Origin: a virus | IMG/VR virus record: IMGVR_UViG_3300007538_007902 | Location: 1-41,940 of that record | Length of the DNA stretch: 41,940 nucleotides | Reading direction: 5' to 3' (one strand) | In this document: piece after piece, positions 16,932 to 25,568 of the stretch | Layout of the letters: every line of letters starts with the position of its first letter | Numbering within the stretch: position 1 is the first letter of the stretch | The notes under the pieces: model-generated | Told to the model about the DNA's origin: nothing | Seen by the model: only the letters and a program-made list of their open reading frames with translations | Databases searched by the model: none | Made by a program: the position numbers and the translations under genes

Positions 16932-17726
16932 ATGAAAATTCACATACCAACTATCGATGAGCATTCGGGTTGTTGTTCGAGAGAAATATTTAAAATATGG
17001 GAATCAAATGGTTGGGTGGAGTTAGTACCCATAGAAATAGAAGAATATGACGAATGGAATGTTGGTAAACATATAGAAAGTTATGTTTGGTTAGAAGATA
17101 TTGGAACGTATCTGTTATACGATAAACCCACATGGGATACTCGAATTCGTTTCGGTTGGGAAAAATGTTTATTTGCAAATGAATTTGTTCCATTCAATGG
17201 TGCGTATCCATGGACCTTTTGGGTTACTCATCCAATCAAGTACGAATCAATACGTAAACAAGGTATTAAGACTTATGATGAAAGACAATTTAATAGTATT
17301 TTTTACGGTTCGGGTGAAAAAAGAGGTAACAGAAATCATGAATGGGGTGAAGTTATCCAACACTTTAGTTTGAGTGATATCATACCCTTAGAATATGAAG
17401 ATTATATTAATTTCATTGGTAAGCACAAGTTCGGACTTTGTTTAACTGGCGTAGGTCCGAAATGTTTGAGGGATGTTGAGTATATGGGTATGGGTGTTGT
17501 ACCTTTGTTTACCCGAGAAGTAATGACTAATTATTTCAACAAATTAGAACAAGATGTACATTACCTGTTAGTTGATAATCCCGAACATGCAAAGTATGTA
17601 ATGGAAAACACAAGTAGAGAACAATGGGAATATATATCATCAAACGTAATAAAATGGTACGAAGAAAATTGCACCCCCGAATCTATTTTCAACATTACCA
17701 AAAAAATAATATATGAAATAGACTGA
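16932..17726 (+). CDS. Glycosyltransferase-like protein embedded among virion genes
   Basis: 264 residues, starting one base after the spike gene stop. KFGLCLTGVGPKCLRDVEYM near residue 170 followed by GMGVVPLF is the donor-loop pattern of exostosin/GT-B-like transferases. WNVGKHIESYVWLEDIGTYL near residue 39 is unassigned. No signal peptide. It sits apart from the main sugar operon, between spike and another virion gene, which suggests co-expression with the tail and possible modification of a tail protein. Family assignment is approximate. Confidence 0.55.
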   Translation: MKIHIPTIDEHSGCCSREIFKIWESNGWVELVPIEIEEYDEWNVGKHIESYVWLEDIGTYLLYDKPTWDTRIRFGWEKCLFANEFVPFNGAYPWTFWVTHPIKYESIRKQGIKTYDERQFNSIFYGSGEKRGNRNHEWGEVIQHFSLSDIIPLEYEDYINFIGKHKFGLCLTGVGPKCLRDVEYMGMGVVPLFTREVMTNYFNKLEQDVHYLLVDNPEHAKYVMENTSREQWEYISSNVIKWYEENCTPESIFNITKKIIYEID

Positions 17727-17748
17727 ATCCCTATTTCATAACTTTTGA

Positions 17749-17760
17749 TATTTATTATAA
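17749..17760 (+). promoter_or_regulatory. TATTTAT-type late promoter candidate
   Basis: TATTTATTATAA begins 21 bases before the ATG at 17770 and follows the end of the upstream gene. The same element at the same distance precedes the portal, prohead protease, bS21 and 242-residue genes. It fits a -10-like late promoter with a leader of only a few bases. Confidence 0.55.
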
Positions 17761-17769
17761 AAAGTTGTA

Positions 17770-19284
17770 ATGTCTATCTTCAGATCGTATTTTAGTAGAA
17801 ACAATACTATAATTTCTAATTCCTATACTAATACAGGTAGAAATCCTGTGACTGAACTCTTTTACGGAGGTGTCCAAGATTTGACTTCCCCTATTGGTTT
17901 TAGTCGTTTCATTTTCGATGTCGATCTTTCTCAATTAAGACAACTATATTCTGAAGGAATGATATCTACGGGTTGTACAAGAAATATTACACATACCCTT
18001 AAAATGACTAATACATCCGCATTTGATACGGAATTGTTGAATACCACCACTTCTGAGGGTAGAAGACGTGCCAGTTCTTTTGATTTGATATTATTTAGAA
18101 TACCCGTATCAGGTTGTACAGGATCTGGACAAACTTGGGATGAGGGTGTTGGTTATGATTACTATAACTCCGCAACAAATTTGAACTCAAGTAATGGTTC
18201 TACAATTTCTTTAGCATTAGAAACTGATAAGAGTTTTTCTACTCGTCCATCCAATTGGTATCAATCAACAACAGTCAGTGATTGGGGACAACCAGGTATA
18301 TACGACAACACAAATTCTTTAAGTGGTGATAGTTGTTTTAATTATTCAGGACTAACTATTGTCGCAACACAACATTTTGAATTTGGCAACGAGAATATCG
18401 AGTTCGACATGACTGAAGAAATTAATTCAGTCTTGACAGGTAACACTTCAGGATTTACGGGTTGGGGTATTGCCTTTGTACCTGAAGTAGAAAACATCAC
18501 GGGATTGACAGAAAATTATTCTGTAGGATTTTTCACAAGACATACCCAAACATTTTACGAGCCATTTTTAGAAACTAATTATGATGATTTGATTTTGGAT
18601 GACAGAAATTCATTTTATCAAAATAAAGTAAACAAATTGTTTTTGTATTCATACATCAATGGACAACCAACAAACTTTGATAACTTACCTATCGTTAATA
18701 TTCTAAATTCTAATGATGAATACTTAGGTTCTGAATATACTGGTTTAACCACTTGTTTAGTCACAGAAGGTGTTTATGAGGTTACTGTACCAATTATTAC
18801 AGGACAAACAACACCTTGTATGTTCTACGATCAGTGGAGTGGAATAACAATAAACGGTGTAGAGGTTGGTTTAATAACAAATGAGTTTGTGATACAACAA
18901 AGTTCAGGATATTACCAAATAGGTTCTACAACAAAAGAACCTTCTATCTACGGTTTTGACTTTTCAGGAATCAAACAAAACGAAAAGATTTTGAACACTG
19001 ACGTGAGAAAGGTTAATGTAACAATAAAAAAAGCGTATACACCTAACGAAGTTTTAACGGACGTGGAAGCGTACTACAGAGTTTATGTTCGTGAAGGTGC
19101 AAATACCGAAGTTCAAGTTCAAGATTGGACAAGAATTAACAGAACACCTGACTCCTATTACTTTATTTTCAATACTCAAGACAAAGTACCAAATCAATAT
19201 TTTGTTGATATTAAAGTACTTTCCGATTATGAAACAAATACTTATAAAAGAGAATTAACTTTCCAAATTGTTAATAAGATATGA
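17770..19284 (+). CDS. Probable virion protein, tail/fibre type
   Basis: 504 residues, rich in Ser, Thr, Asn, Tyr and Gly with almost no Lys in the first 350, typical of beta-structured virion proteins. Segments such as FYEPFLETNYDDLILDDRNS near residue 259, and the final 110 residues (INRTPDSYYFIFNTQDKVPN) suggest an Ig-like or fibre domain at the end. Family not recognised. It follows a late-promoter-like element and is coupled by 4 bases to the next gene. Confidence 0.6.
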   Translation: MSIFRSYFSRNNTIISNSYTNTGRNPVTELFYGGVQDLTSPIGFSRFIFDVDLSQLRQLYSEGMISTGCTRNITHTLKMTNTSAFDTELLNTTTSEGRRRASSFDLILFRIPVSGCTGSGQTWDEGVGYDYYNSATNLNSSNGSTISLALETDKSFSTRPSNWYQSTTVSDWGQPGIYDNTNSLSGDSCFNYSGLTIVATQHFEFGNENIEFDMTEEINSVLTGNTSGFTGWGIAFVPEVENITGLTENYSVGFFTRHTQTFYEPFLETNYDDLILDDRNSFYQNKVNKLFLYSYINGQPTNFDNLPIVNILNSNDEYLGSEYTGLTTCLVTEGVYEVTVPIITGQTTPCMFYDQWSGITINGVEVGLITNEFVIQQSSGYYQIGSTTKEPSIYGFDFSGIKQNEKILNTDVRKVNVTIKKAYTPNEVLTDVEAYYRVYVREGANTEVQVQDWTRINRTPDSYYFIFNTQDKVPNQYFVDIKVLSDYETNTYKRELTFQIVNKI

Positions 19285-19724
19285 AACCAACACTGAAACA
19301 AACCATACGTAAAGTTTTAAAAGAAAATTATACGGAAAACTACATGTTTTTCAGTAACCTCAAACAAATGAGAAGACAAATCAACATGATATTAGAAATG
19401 GATCCCAACGCCATCGAGGAGATTCTTCAGAATGGACATGATTGGGCAGATGATCATGTTTCGGAATCTAAAACTAATTTAGATCAAGTTTTTGATTTCT
19501 TCAAAAATGAAATGGAAAAAAACTCAGAATACGTTGATTTTGAAGAAGTATATGAAGGAAAGAAGAAAGATACTCAGTTGTGTGAAAGAGGAATTAACGC
19601 AGCTAAAGCTAAATACGAAGTTTATCCATCGGCATATGCTAATGGTTATGCGGTTCAGGTATGTAAAGGAGACATGCCAGATTTGAGTGGTGAAAAAAAA
19701 TGTTCTGCACCATATTGTAATTAA
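19281..19724 (+). CDS. Small protein with DUF5872-like Cys-containing C-terminus
   Basis: 147 residues. The N-terminus is basic and helical (LKQTIRKVLKEN). The C-terminus has LCERGINAAKAKYEVYPSAY followed by ANGYAVQVCKGDMPDLSG and two more cysteines (KKCSAPYCN). This resembles short domains common in large phages and is related in style to the N-terminal Cys domain of the protein at 19926-21581. Function unknown; coupled to the upstream virion gene. Confidence 0.6.
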   Translation: MKPTLKQTIRKVLKENYTENYMFFSNLKQMRRQINMILEMDPNAIEEILQNGHDWADDHVSESKTNLDQVFDFFKNEMEKNSEYVDFEEVYEGKKKDTQLCERGINAAKAKYEVYPSAYANGYAVQVCKGDMPDLSGEKKCSAPYCN

Positions 19725-19752
19725 AAAAAAATTAGTAACTTAGCAAAAAAAA

Positions 19753-19929
19753 ATGACTCAAGTAACTTACACCCTTTCTGAGAATAACACCATTATAATG
19801 GAAACCCAAGCATCCTCAGCTGAAAGTGCGGTAGATTACTTTGTGGAGTGCAAACCTGATTTTTACACTAATTTTCACAAATATTCGGTTGGTTTAAAAC
19901 CTAAACCAATCCCTACTCCACTTCCTTAA
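19753..19929 (+). CDS. Small protein of unknown function (58 aa)
   Basis: Open frame from ATG at 19753 to TAA at 19927-19929. It begins MTQVTYTLSENNTIIMETQA and ends in a Pro-rich tail (LKPKPIPTPLP). It fills an otherwise empty gap. Its stop overlaps that of the convergent minus-strand gene, sharing the bases TTAA. The A-rich leader (AAAAAAAA before ATG) resembles other starts here. Confidence 0.5.
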   Translation: MTQVTYTLSENNTIIMETQASSAESAVDYFVECKPDFYTNFHKYSVGLKPKPIPTPLP

Positions 19930-21581
19930 TTATTTTTTTTATCGGCAACTTCCATCTGTTTGACTACTTTACGTGCCCACGCATATCCTGCGTCCCCACC
20001 CCAAAGTAACCAAGCCACATACCCTTTGTCTTTCCAAGGGGTACCTTTATTTTCAGTACCAATAGATTTGTTTTTTTCGTGTCTATCAAAAAACGCTTTC
20101 ATTCTTTTAACAGTCGATGGAGACATCTGACTTCTATTTTTGAGGTTAACCGCTCTTTGTACACCTGAACCTAAATTTTTAGTTTCCCCACTCCTGTTAG
20201 ATGCCGCCGCTTGTGAAGGTGTCAAACCACCTTTTCCTCCTGCCTTTTTTCTATACTCCAACCCTTTTTTTGCTTGATTTGATACCGACACCGGTGGAAC
20301 AAAATTTATATGTGAATATTTTCCTTCAGTCGATTCAAATAATCTTTGTGGGGTTCTACAAAACTTTTCAGAAAGTTGAAAACTTTTTTCATTCTCTAAC
20401 AAACCAAAAAAGTGTAAATCACAATAGAAATTAGAATTTTCTTTTATGTTTTTTTGGATTGTATTTAAGTCATGATTTTCACTTTCACCTATTTTTTGTT
20501 GTAACTCTTCTCCTTCTATTTTTGGCAAGTCTTCATAGTCCTTCGTAGGAAAAGGTGGATTAATCATATACCTTTGATTCACCCACTTTTTCAATTCATT
20601 TTCAACAAAATATTCTGGTACAATTTCATTGTCAGGCATACTGTCAACAACTTTGGAAATATAATATGCAAACTTAAGTTTAGATTCTTCATTCATAAGA
20701 TTCATCAATCCGTCACTCATAAAGAATATTTTACTGAATGGATCTTCAGGATTAATTTCACCTTCTGAAAAATTAAAAATTTTCATTATTGTTTTAGCCC
20801 ACCATGATTTGTATGATGAAGTTTCTTTGAGTGCTGGTGTGAGAATTTTATTAGCCGCTCTCATAGCAGAACCAATAAATCCCGCAACTGCTATTTGAGG
20901 TATAAACCAAGGTAAAAGTCGTATAATCGCCTTAATACCTCCTTCTCCAACATGCAGTGCTAATCTCTTATCCATAGCAGTTTTGACAATAGCCTTTAAC
21001 TGTCCAAAAGTGATGTGTCCTTGTGAAGAACAAAATTTTTGACTGTCACAAATACTTTTCTGAACTTTACCCGACGGTTTTATGGATATTTGGTTTTCTT
21101 CTTTTAATTTTTCTACAATAATATTTGCAAAATTTCTTACGGATTCATTTTTTTTCTTGTGTGATGTCATTACAGGTTTTTGTCCTTTTCCTGTTTGAGT
21201 GTCTTTTTTTTCGGCTCTTCTTTTTTGTGCACATGCTGATTTTTTTTCAGCATCGGACATCTTACCCGCAACACCCGCGGCACGACACTTAGGATAACCT
21301 CCTTTGTCCGTGGAATTTCTACCACAAGGTGGGTGTTTTCCATCTTCATCTTTACGACAAATATTTACCCAAGGACCTTTTGGTTGTTTACTTCCCTTTG
21401 GTTTCTTTTTTTTTCCAAACCATACTGCTAAATCTTCTGTTAATTTTTCAGGGACTATTTCCTGTTCCACTTCGATATTAAACGGCTCCAATTCTTTTTT
21501 AAAATTTCTTTTACCTAAAACTAATTTTCCCAAATATAATCCATCACTTTGACTTACTGTCATTTCTTTTATATTTTTCAT
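19926..21581 (-). CDS. Three-part phage protein: Cys-rich domain, hydrophobic middle domain, DUF5824-like C-domain
   Basis: 551 residues. Residues 70-122 carry four cysteines (C75, C86, C99, C117) in a WVNICRKDEDGKHPPCGR...YPKCRAAGV...SACAQKRR frame, matching the short DUF5872-type domain of large phages. Residues 178-345 form a second unit with a hydrophobic helix (about 218-236, IIRLLPWFIPQIAVAGFIG) then KSWWAKTIMKIFNFSEGE. The last 125 residues (NQAKKGLEYRKKAGGKGG ... YVAWLLWGGDAGYAW) resemble a common phage C-terminal domain. Each unit is familiar from separate phage proteins; none has a known activity that I can name. Confidence 0.65.
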   Translation of the reverse strand: MKNIKEMTVSQSDGLYLGKLVLGKRNFKKELEPFNIEVEQEIVPEKLTEDLAVWFGKKKKPKGSKQPKGPWVNICRKDEDGKHPPCGRNSTDKGGYPKCRAAGVAGKMSDAEKKSACAQKRRAEKKDTQTGKGQKPVMTSHKKKNESVRNFANIIVEKLKEENQISIKPSGKVQKSICDSQKFCSSQGHITFGQLKAIVKTAMDKRLALHVGEGGIKAIIRLLPWFIPQIAVAGFIGSAMRAANKILTPALKETSSYKSWWAKTIMKIFNFSEGEINPEDPFSKIFFMSDGLMNLMNEESKLKFAYYISKVVDSMPDNEIVPEYFVENELKKWVNQRYMINPPFPTKDYEDLPKIEGEELQQKIGESENHDLNTIQKNIKENSNFYCDLHFFGLLENEKSFQLSEKFCRTPQRLFESTEGKYSHINFVPPVSVSNQAKKGLEYRKKAGGKGGLTPSQAAASNRSGETKNLGSGVQRAVNLKNRSQMSPSTVKRMKAFFDRHEKNKSIGTENKGTPWKDKGYVAWLLWGGDAGYAWARKVVKQMEVADKKNN

Positions 21582-21596
21582 AGAATAACTTTCTTA

Positions 21597-21608
21597 CATA
21601 TAAATATA
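21597..21608. promoter_or_regulatory. TATAAATA / TATTTATA element between divergent genes
   Basis: The sequence reads TATAAATA on the plus strand (21599-21606), 15 bases before the ATG at 21614. On the minus strand it reads TATTTATATG with its first T 25 bases before the start at 21581. It could serve either gene. The minus-strand reading matches the motif found elsewhere; the plus-strand reading equals the T4 late -10 sequence. Confidence 0.35.
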
Positions 21609-21613
21609 ACAAA

Positions 21614-21856
21614 ATGAATATGGAATCAGAGAATAATGAAAAAAACCCTATAGGATATCTGTTTGGTACAATATCCTATACATCTCCAAATGATATTGAA
21701 TTATTTGTGAAAAATATGACACCAGAACAATCTTTTTATTTAATAAATTTAGCACTGAAATATTCATACTCTAAAGGGGTTTTCACATTGGAAGAAAGTG
21801 AATTGATATCAAAGTCATTAAGATATTTTACAACCGACGAATCAAATAATGGATAA
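21614..21856 (+). CDS. Small protein of unknown function (80 aa)
   Basis: 80 residues, mixed helical, acidic N-terminus (MESENNEKNPIGYLFGTISY). Overlaps the next gene by 8 bases, forming a two-gene unit that ends at the terminator at 22034. No motif recognised. Confidence 0.55.
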   Translation: MNMESENNEKNPIGYLFGTISYTSPNDIELFVKNMTPEQSFYLINLALKYSYSKGVFTLEESELISKSLRYFTTDESNNG

Positions 21857-22031
21857 AAACCAATTGATGAAAAAAATAGTTGATGGGGAATACACTCTAT
21901 TTTTAGCTATTCGTAATGGACATAAAACATATATTGGGGACAAATATCAAGAAATTAGAACTGAAATAGAATTATGTCGATGTCTTTATTATGGTGAAGA
22001 TTCAAAGTTCTGTAAAAAAAATAGGAAATAA
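21849..22031 (+). CDS. Small protein of unknown function (60 aa)
   Basis: 60 residues, basic, with three cysteines near the end (ELCRCLYYGEDSKFCKKNRK). The spacing could suit a small metal site but is not diagnostic. Ends just before the terminator hairpin. Confidence 0.5.
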   Translation: MDKNQLMKKIVDGEYTLFLAIRNGHKTYIGDKYQEIRTEIELCRCLYYGEDSKFCKKNRK

Positions 22032-22033
22032 AA

Positions 22034-22057
22034 AAAGGGGACTTTTCAGTCCCCTTT
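22034..22057. terminator. Bidirectional hairpin terminator
   Basis: Nine-base perfect stem AAAGGGGAC / GTCCCCTTT around a TTTTCA loop, placed between the convergent ends of the 60-residue gene (+) and the major capsid gene (-). On the minus strand the stem is followed by a T-run (TTTTATT), so it should end the capsid transcript; on the plus strand by TGGTTTAT. Confidence 0.85.
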
Positions 22058-22079
22058 GGTTTATATACCCTTCAAAGAA

Positions 22080-23885
22080 TTATCTTAATTCTCTCAAGTC
22101 AAATGTTCTAACACCATCAACTGTGATTCTACCATAGAAACGGTTGTTAACCATCTTCTTAGCGTATCTAGTCATGATACCCTTGATAGGTGTGAAGTTG
22201 AATGGGTTATACATTGTTGGAGTTAATTGTAGAGGTACATATGGTGCGTAAACGTAACCAGTGTCAAGTAATGAAGTACCTTTGTGTCCCAACAATACTG
22301 TGTTAGGTGGGAAGTAAGGATCACGATATACTTGATATCTACCTGCTAATGTACCAACTCTTTCGATACCCATGTTGTATTGATCTTGCTCAGGAGCTGC
22401 GTTTGAAACGTGGAAGTACTCCAAGTCATCAAAAATAGCACTGATTTCAGAAGAAACAACGATCCAGTTAGCACCACCTCTCAATGTAGACTTGTGAATC
22501 TGAGCTGAGATTTGGTTGATAGCTGTGATAAGAGTTTGGTTCCAATCCTTTTGAGTGTATTGAGTTAAAGGATTTGCTGTAGTACCTCTCTTCCATCCGT
22601 TGTAGTCCCAACGTAATGTCCAAGCTGCACCTTTTCTTAAGTCTCTTAAGATTTCACGGTCGATTTCTGCTGCAACTTGCTCAGACAATAAAGCTGTTAA
22701 TTCAGCTTCAGCGTCGATGTTGTGGAAAGCAGAAACGTCTTGTGCTAATTCAGGAGACCATTGAGCTCTAAGTTTTCTTTCTGTAACAGATACTGTTACT
22801 GACTCAAGGTCGAAAGAAACTTCACCGATAGCATCTTCGAATTCTAATTCTTTGTAGATTCTGTAAGTTGCAGTGAACGCTGAGTTCGCGTTAGTAGCAC
22901 CTGAACCTGTAGTGTAACCTGAATATCCGTCGATAGAATCTGCAGTTACAGTACATGGAACTTGAGTGTCGATTTCCAAGTAGATAACACCATTTGCATC
23001 ACAAAGGTTGTCATAAGTACCACCGTTACCAGTAGTTGGGAATACAGTTGCAGTATTTGGATTACCGTACTGAACGATACCCTTACCATACTGTTGAGTA
23101 ACTACTCTGAACAACAAGTTACCGTTAGAAGCAACTGCTGAAGTTGAACTTAAACCAGAGAAGAAGTTGATTGCTGAGTTACCGTTGATAGCGATAGTCA
23201 ATCCCGCCAAGAACGCCTCGTTGTCCATTTCGTTTCCATCAGGACCTACAAGTTTACCAGCACCAGCGTTGTTGAAACCTGACATAGCAACAAGAACTTT
23301 TCTGAATTCAGTAGCCGCAGGATAGTTGTAAGCTAACATACTGTCACCTACCCATCTTTGAGTTACCAAGTTTACAGTTCTTGCTGAGTACTCACCCTTA
23401 GAGTAATCGAACAAACCTTCTGGATCTAATCCTGGTTCAGTACCTTCGTAGAATCTATCGTATAAGTTTTTACCAGATCCGTAACCTACGTTTGGATCAG
23501 TAGGTCCGTTTGGTGCTCCGATAGGTGCGAAGTGACTGTTATTTGCTCTGTTTTGAATTTTTGGTACGAAGTAGAACAATTTACCGATAGGTAAGTTCAT
23601 AGCTTGTACAGATACGATATCGTTAGCTAAAAGCTTAGAGAAAACTCTTCTAACGATTGGGAAAACTACAGTCTCGAATGAACCTGAATCTGTTGTAGAT
23701 GCAGCCTCATTGATTAAGTATGAAGCTTGGTTTTCGTATAACTGAGCTACGTTTTCCTTCAAGTGACCCTTAAGACCCTCAAGGAATCCTAATTTGTCCC
23801 ACTTGTTGATTGTGTCTTCTTTGATAACTTTCAAGTGCTTAAGACCGATGTTACCAACAAGACCTGATTCTAATAATGCTCCCAT
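22080..23885 (-). CDS. Major capsid protein, T4 gp23-like
   Basis: 601 residues. NQASYLINEAASTTDSGSFE near residues 52-71 followed by TVVFPIVRRVFSKLLANDIVSVQAM is the conserved gp23 region just after the cleaved N-terminal peptide. EAELTALLSEQVAAEIDREI near residue 390 and the C-terminal YAKKMVNNRFYGRITV are also typical. T4 gp23 is 521 residues, so this one carries roughly 80 extra, probably in surface loops (Gly/Asn/Thr-rich stretch at about 270-335). It is preceded by the scaffold gene by 21 bases and ends at a strong terminator. AGA is used for Arg (e.g. IVRRVF). Confidence 0.92.
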   Translation of the reverse strand: MGALLESGLVGNIGLKHLKVIKEDTINKWDKLGFLEGLKGHLKENVAQLYENQASYLINEAASTTDSGSFETVVFPIVRRVFSKLLANDIVSVQAMNLPIGKLFYFVPKIQNRANNSHFAPIGAPNGPTDPNVGYGSGKNLYDRFYEGTEPGLDPEGLFDYSKGEYSARTVNLVTQRWVGDSMLAYNYPAATEFRKVLVAMSGFNNAGAGKLVGPDGNEMDNEAFLAGLTIAINGNSAINFFSGLSSTSAVASNGNLLFRVVTQQYGKGIVQYGNPNTATVFPTTGNGGTYDNLCDANGVIYLEIDTQVPCTVTADSIDGYSGYTTGSGATNANSAFTATYRIYKELEFEDAIGEVSFDLESVTVSVTERKLRAQWSPELAQDVSAFHNIDAEAELTALLSEQVAAEIDREILRDLRKGAAWTLRWDYNGWKRGTTANPLTQYTQKDWNQTLITAINQISAQIHKSTLRGGANWIVVSSEISAIFDDLEYFHVSNAAPEQDQYNMGIERVGTLAGRYQVYRDPYFPPNTVLLGHKGTSLLDTGYVYAPYVPLQLTPTMYNPFNFTPIKGIMTRYAKKMVNNRFYGRITVDGVRTFDLRELR

Positions 23886-23906
23886 TTTAATTTTTTTTTA
23901 GGATGT

Positions 23907-25427
23907 TTATTTATTAATTTTACCCATTAAATCCTTCATTCTTAAGAACTGTGGATTTTCATAAGTTTTGCTCTCAATTAAAGTTGTAGAAGAACCAGCA
24001 GTTGGAGTTTGTTGTAGTTTTGTTTCAACAGACTCAGTTACAACTGATTGTGAACTTAATTCGTCTTTAACTGTCTTGTAAAGAGCTTTTGATTCCTTTA
24101 AAGTTTCAACATTGTCAAAACGTCTAAGGATGTTGATTTTTTCTTGTTTAGTCGTGGAGTTTTCAGTAAATAGTCTAACAGCATATGCAAGATTAGAATT
24201 GAATACTGCAACTTCGTTGAGCTTGTCTTTGAATATATTAAGAGCTTTTCTGTATTCGTCATTTTTAGCTCTTAATGATTCAACTTCTTCTGCGAGAGCA
24301 GAATTTGGAATTACTTTCATTTTAGGTAGTCCACCTTGTGGAGAATTTCTACGTCCGTTTCCTTTGGTTCTTGCAGCTTCAGTAGTTTCGTAATCTTTGT
24401 GTGACTTAGAGTCATCACCTTTCTTACCTCCCCACTCTTCGCTGGTTTCGTAATCTTTGTGTGACTTAGAGTCATCACCTTTCTTACCTCCCCACTCTTC
24501 AGTAGTTTCATAGTCTTTGTGAGATTTAGAATCATCACCTTTCTTACCTCCCCACTCTTCAGACATTTCTTCGATGTCTTCAGTCTCGGTTACACCACCC
24601 TTCAACTTAGAAGGATATTTGAAGTTTGGTTTACCCATACCTTCACCTTTTGGTTTTACTGTCATTTCACCTTCAGTCATTTCTTCAATGTCTTCGGTTT
24701 CTGTGACACCACCCTTCATCTTAGAAGGATATTTGAAGTTTGGTTTACCCATACCTTCACCTTTTGGAGTGACTGTCATTTTTTCTTCTGACATCATTTC
24801 CTCCTCATCATCGTCGTCTTCGTCATCCATTTCGATTTCGAATACGAATTCATCTTCCAAACCTTCTGCGTCTGAATCGTCGTCCATCATTTCGTCGATA
24901 GATTCCTCTTCTTCTGACTCACCAAGATCAATTTTATATTCAACATCAGAATTCTCATCTTTCAAATGAATTTCTTCTCCGTCTTTCTTTACAATGATTC
25001 CGTCTTCATCACCCATCGCTTTGAACACCTTAAGAATTTCTTCGTCAGATGCACCTGTCAAATCAAGTGGTAACATAACTTCCTCATCGTCCATGTCGAG
25101 TTCGAAGTCATCATCAGATTCTTCAGAGTCCATACTCATTGTGTCCAATTCGATTTCCTCCTCATCATCATTATCAGATTCCTCTTCTGTGTCGTCGATA
25201 TCGAGTTCCATTTCCTGTTCAGCCATTGTTGACTCTTCTTCTTTTTTTGAACTTTCCATCTCCATTCCTTCTCCAATCTCTTCTTCAAGAGATTCTTTTA
25301 CTAATTCTTTGATTTCTTCCTTCATAGTAGAAGCAAGTATTCCTTTTGCGTTTTCTGTAACGGCTTCTTCCAAATTTTTCATTTGTAGTAATGCCTCTTC
25401 AACTAAAGATTTTTCTTTATTACTCAT
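23907..25427 (-). CDS. Prohead core scaffold, gp22-like, with acidic region and internal repeats
   Basis: 506 residues. The first 60 are helical (LVEEALLQMKNLEEAVTENA). About residues 60-215 are extremely acidic. Residues 217-288 hold a 34-residue block twice (MTVxPKGEGMGKPNFKYPSK then xKGGVTETEDIEEM). Residues 290-349 hold three 20-residue copies of EEWGGKKGDDSKSHKDYETT. The last 120 residues (LRAKNDEYRKALNIFKDKLN) are the helical scaffold-like part. Position between protease and capsid genes matches T4 gene 22, whose product is only 269 residues; the extra length is the acidic and repeat region. Confidence 0.75.
   Translation of the reverse strand: MSNKEKSLVEEALLQMKNLEEAVTENAKGILASTMKEEIKELVKESLEEEIGEGMEMESSKKEEESTMAEQEMELDIDDTEEESDNDDEEEIELDTMSMDSEESDDDFELDMDDEEVMLPLDLTGASDEEILKVFKAMGDEDGIIVKKDGEEIHLKDENSDVEYKIDLGESEEEESIDEMMDDDSDAEGLEDEFVFEIEMDDEDDDDEEEMMSEEKMTVTPKGEGMGKPNFKYPSKMKGGVTETEDIEEMTEGEMTVKPKGEGMGKPNFKYPSKLKGGVTETEDIEEMSEEWGGKKGDDSKSHKDYETTEEWGGKKGDDSKSHKDYETSEEWGGKKGDDSKSHKDYETTEAARTKGNGRRNSPQGGLPKMKVIPNSALAEEVESLRAKNDEYRKALNIFKDKLNEVAVFNSNLAYAVRLFTENSTTKQEKINILRRFDNVETLKESKALYKTVKDELSSQSVVTESVETKLQQTPTAGSSTTLIESKTYENPQFLRMKDLMGKINK
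24381..24560 (-). repeat. Three tandem 60-base coding repeats
   Basis: Units at 24381-24440, 24441-24500 and 24501-24560, exactly 60 bases each and in frame within the scaffold gene, each coding one EEWGGKKGDDSKSHKDYETT/S. The first two units are identical except near one end; the third differs at several third positions. This points to recent slippage or unequal exchange. Confidence 0.95.
24564..24779 (-). repeat. Two 102-base coding repeats (34 aa), 114-base period
   Basis: Blocks at 24564-24665 and 24678-24779, separated by 12 bases coding TEGE, both encode MTVxPKGEGMGKPNFKYPSK and the GGVTETEDIEEM that follows. Only two residues differ (K/T and L/M), while silent differences are seen in the DNA. 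Confidence 0.9.
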
Positions 25428-25463
25428 CTTTATTTTTTTTGCAAACGTTATGGTTTATTTTAC

Positions 25464-25475
25464 TCTATAAATATA
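25464..25475 (-). promoter_or_regulatory. TATTTATA element upstream of scaffold gene
   Basis: The minus strand reads ATATTTATAGAG with its first motif T at 25473, 46 bases before the scaffold ATG and downstream of the terminator at 25512. It could start a separate scaffold-capsid transcript. Spacing is longer than at other copies. Confidence 0.35.
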
Positions 25476-25511
25476 TCCATTTTATAAAAAATTTAACATT
25501 GCAGTATAATG

Positions 25512-25542
25512 GGCAAAAAAAAATCAGGACTTAGTCCTGATT
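25512..25542 (-). terminator. Rho-independent terminator (minus strand)
   Basis: Perfect nine-base stem AATCAGGAC / GTCCTGATT (25522-25542) with a 3-base loop, followed on the minus strand by eight Ts and GCCC. It separates the protease/DUF4494 unit from the scaffold and capsid genes, so scaffold and capsid can be expressed separately. Confidence 0.85.
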
Positions 25543-25568
25543 AAAAAAATTTTGAAAAAAATTATTTA

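Noticed and set aside
24381-24560. Regular 60-base repeats considered as a CRISPR array or DNA-level origin iterons
   Set aside because: The units are contiguous, lack unique spacers, are exact multiples of three and stay in frame within the scaffold gene, so they are protein repeats.
24574-25470. Long plus-strand open frames full of Ser opposite the scaffold gene
   Set aside because: They are the reverse image of Asp/Glu codon runs in the acidic scaffold. The Ser homopolymers, lack of start context and conflict with a well-supported gene argue against coding.
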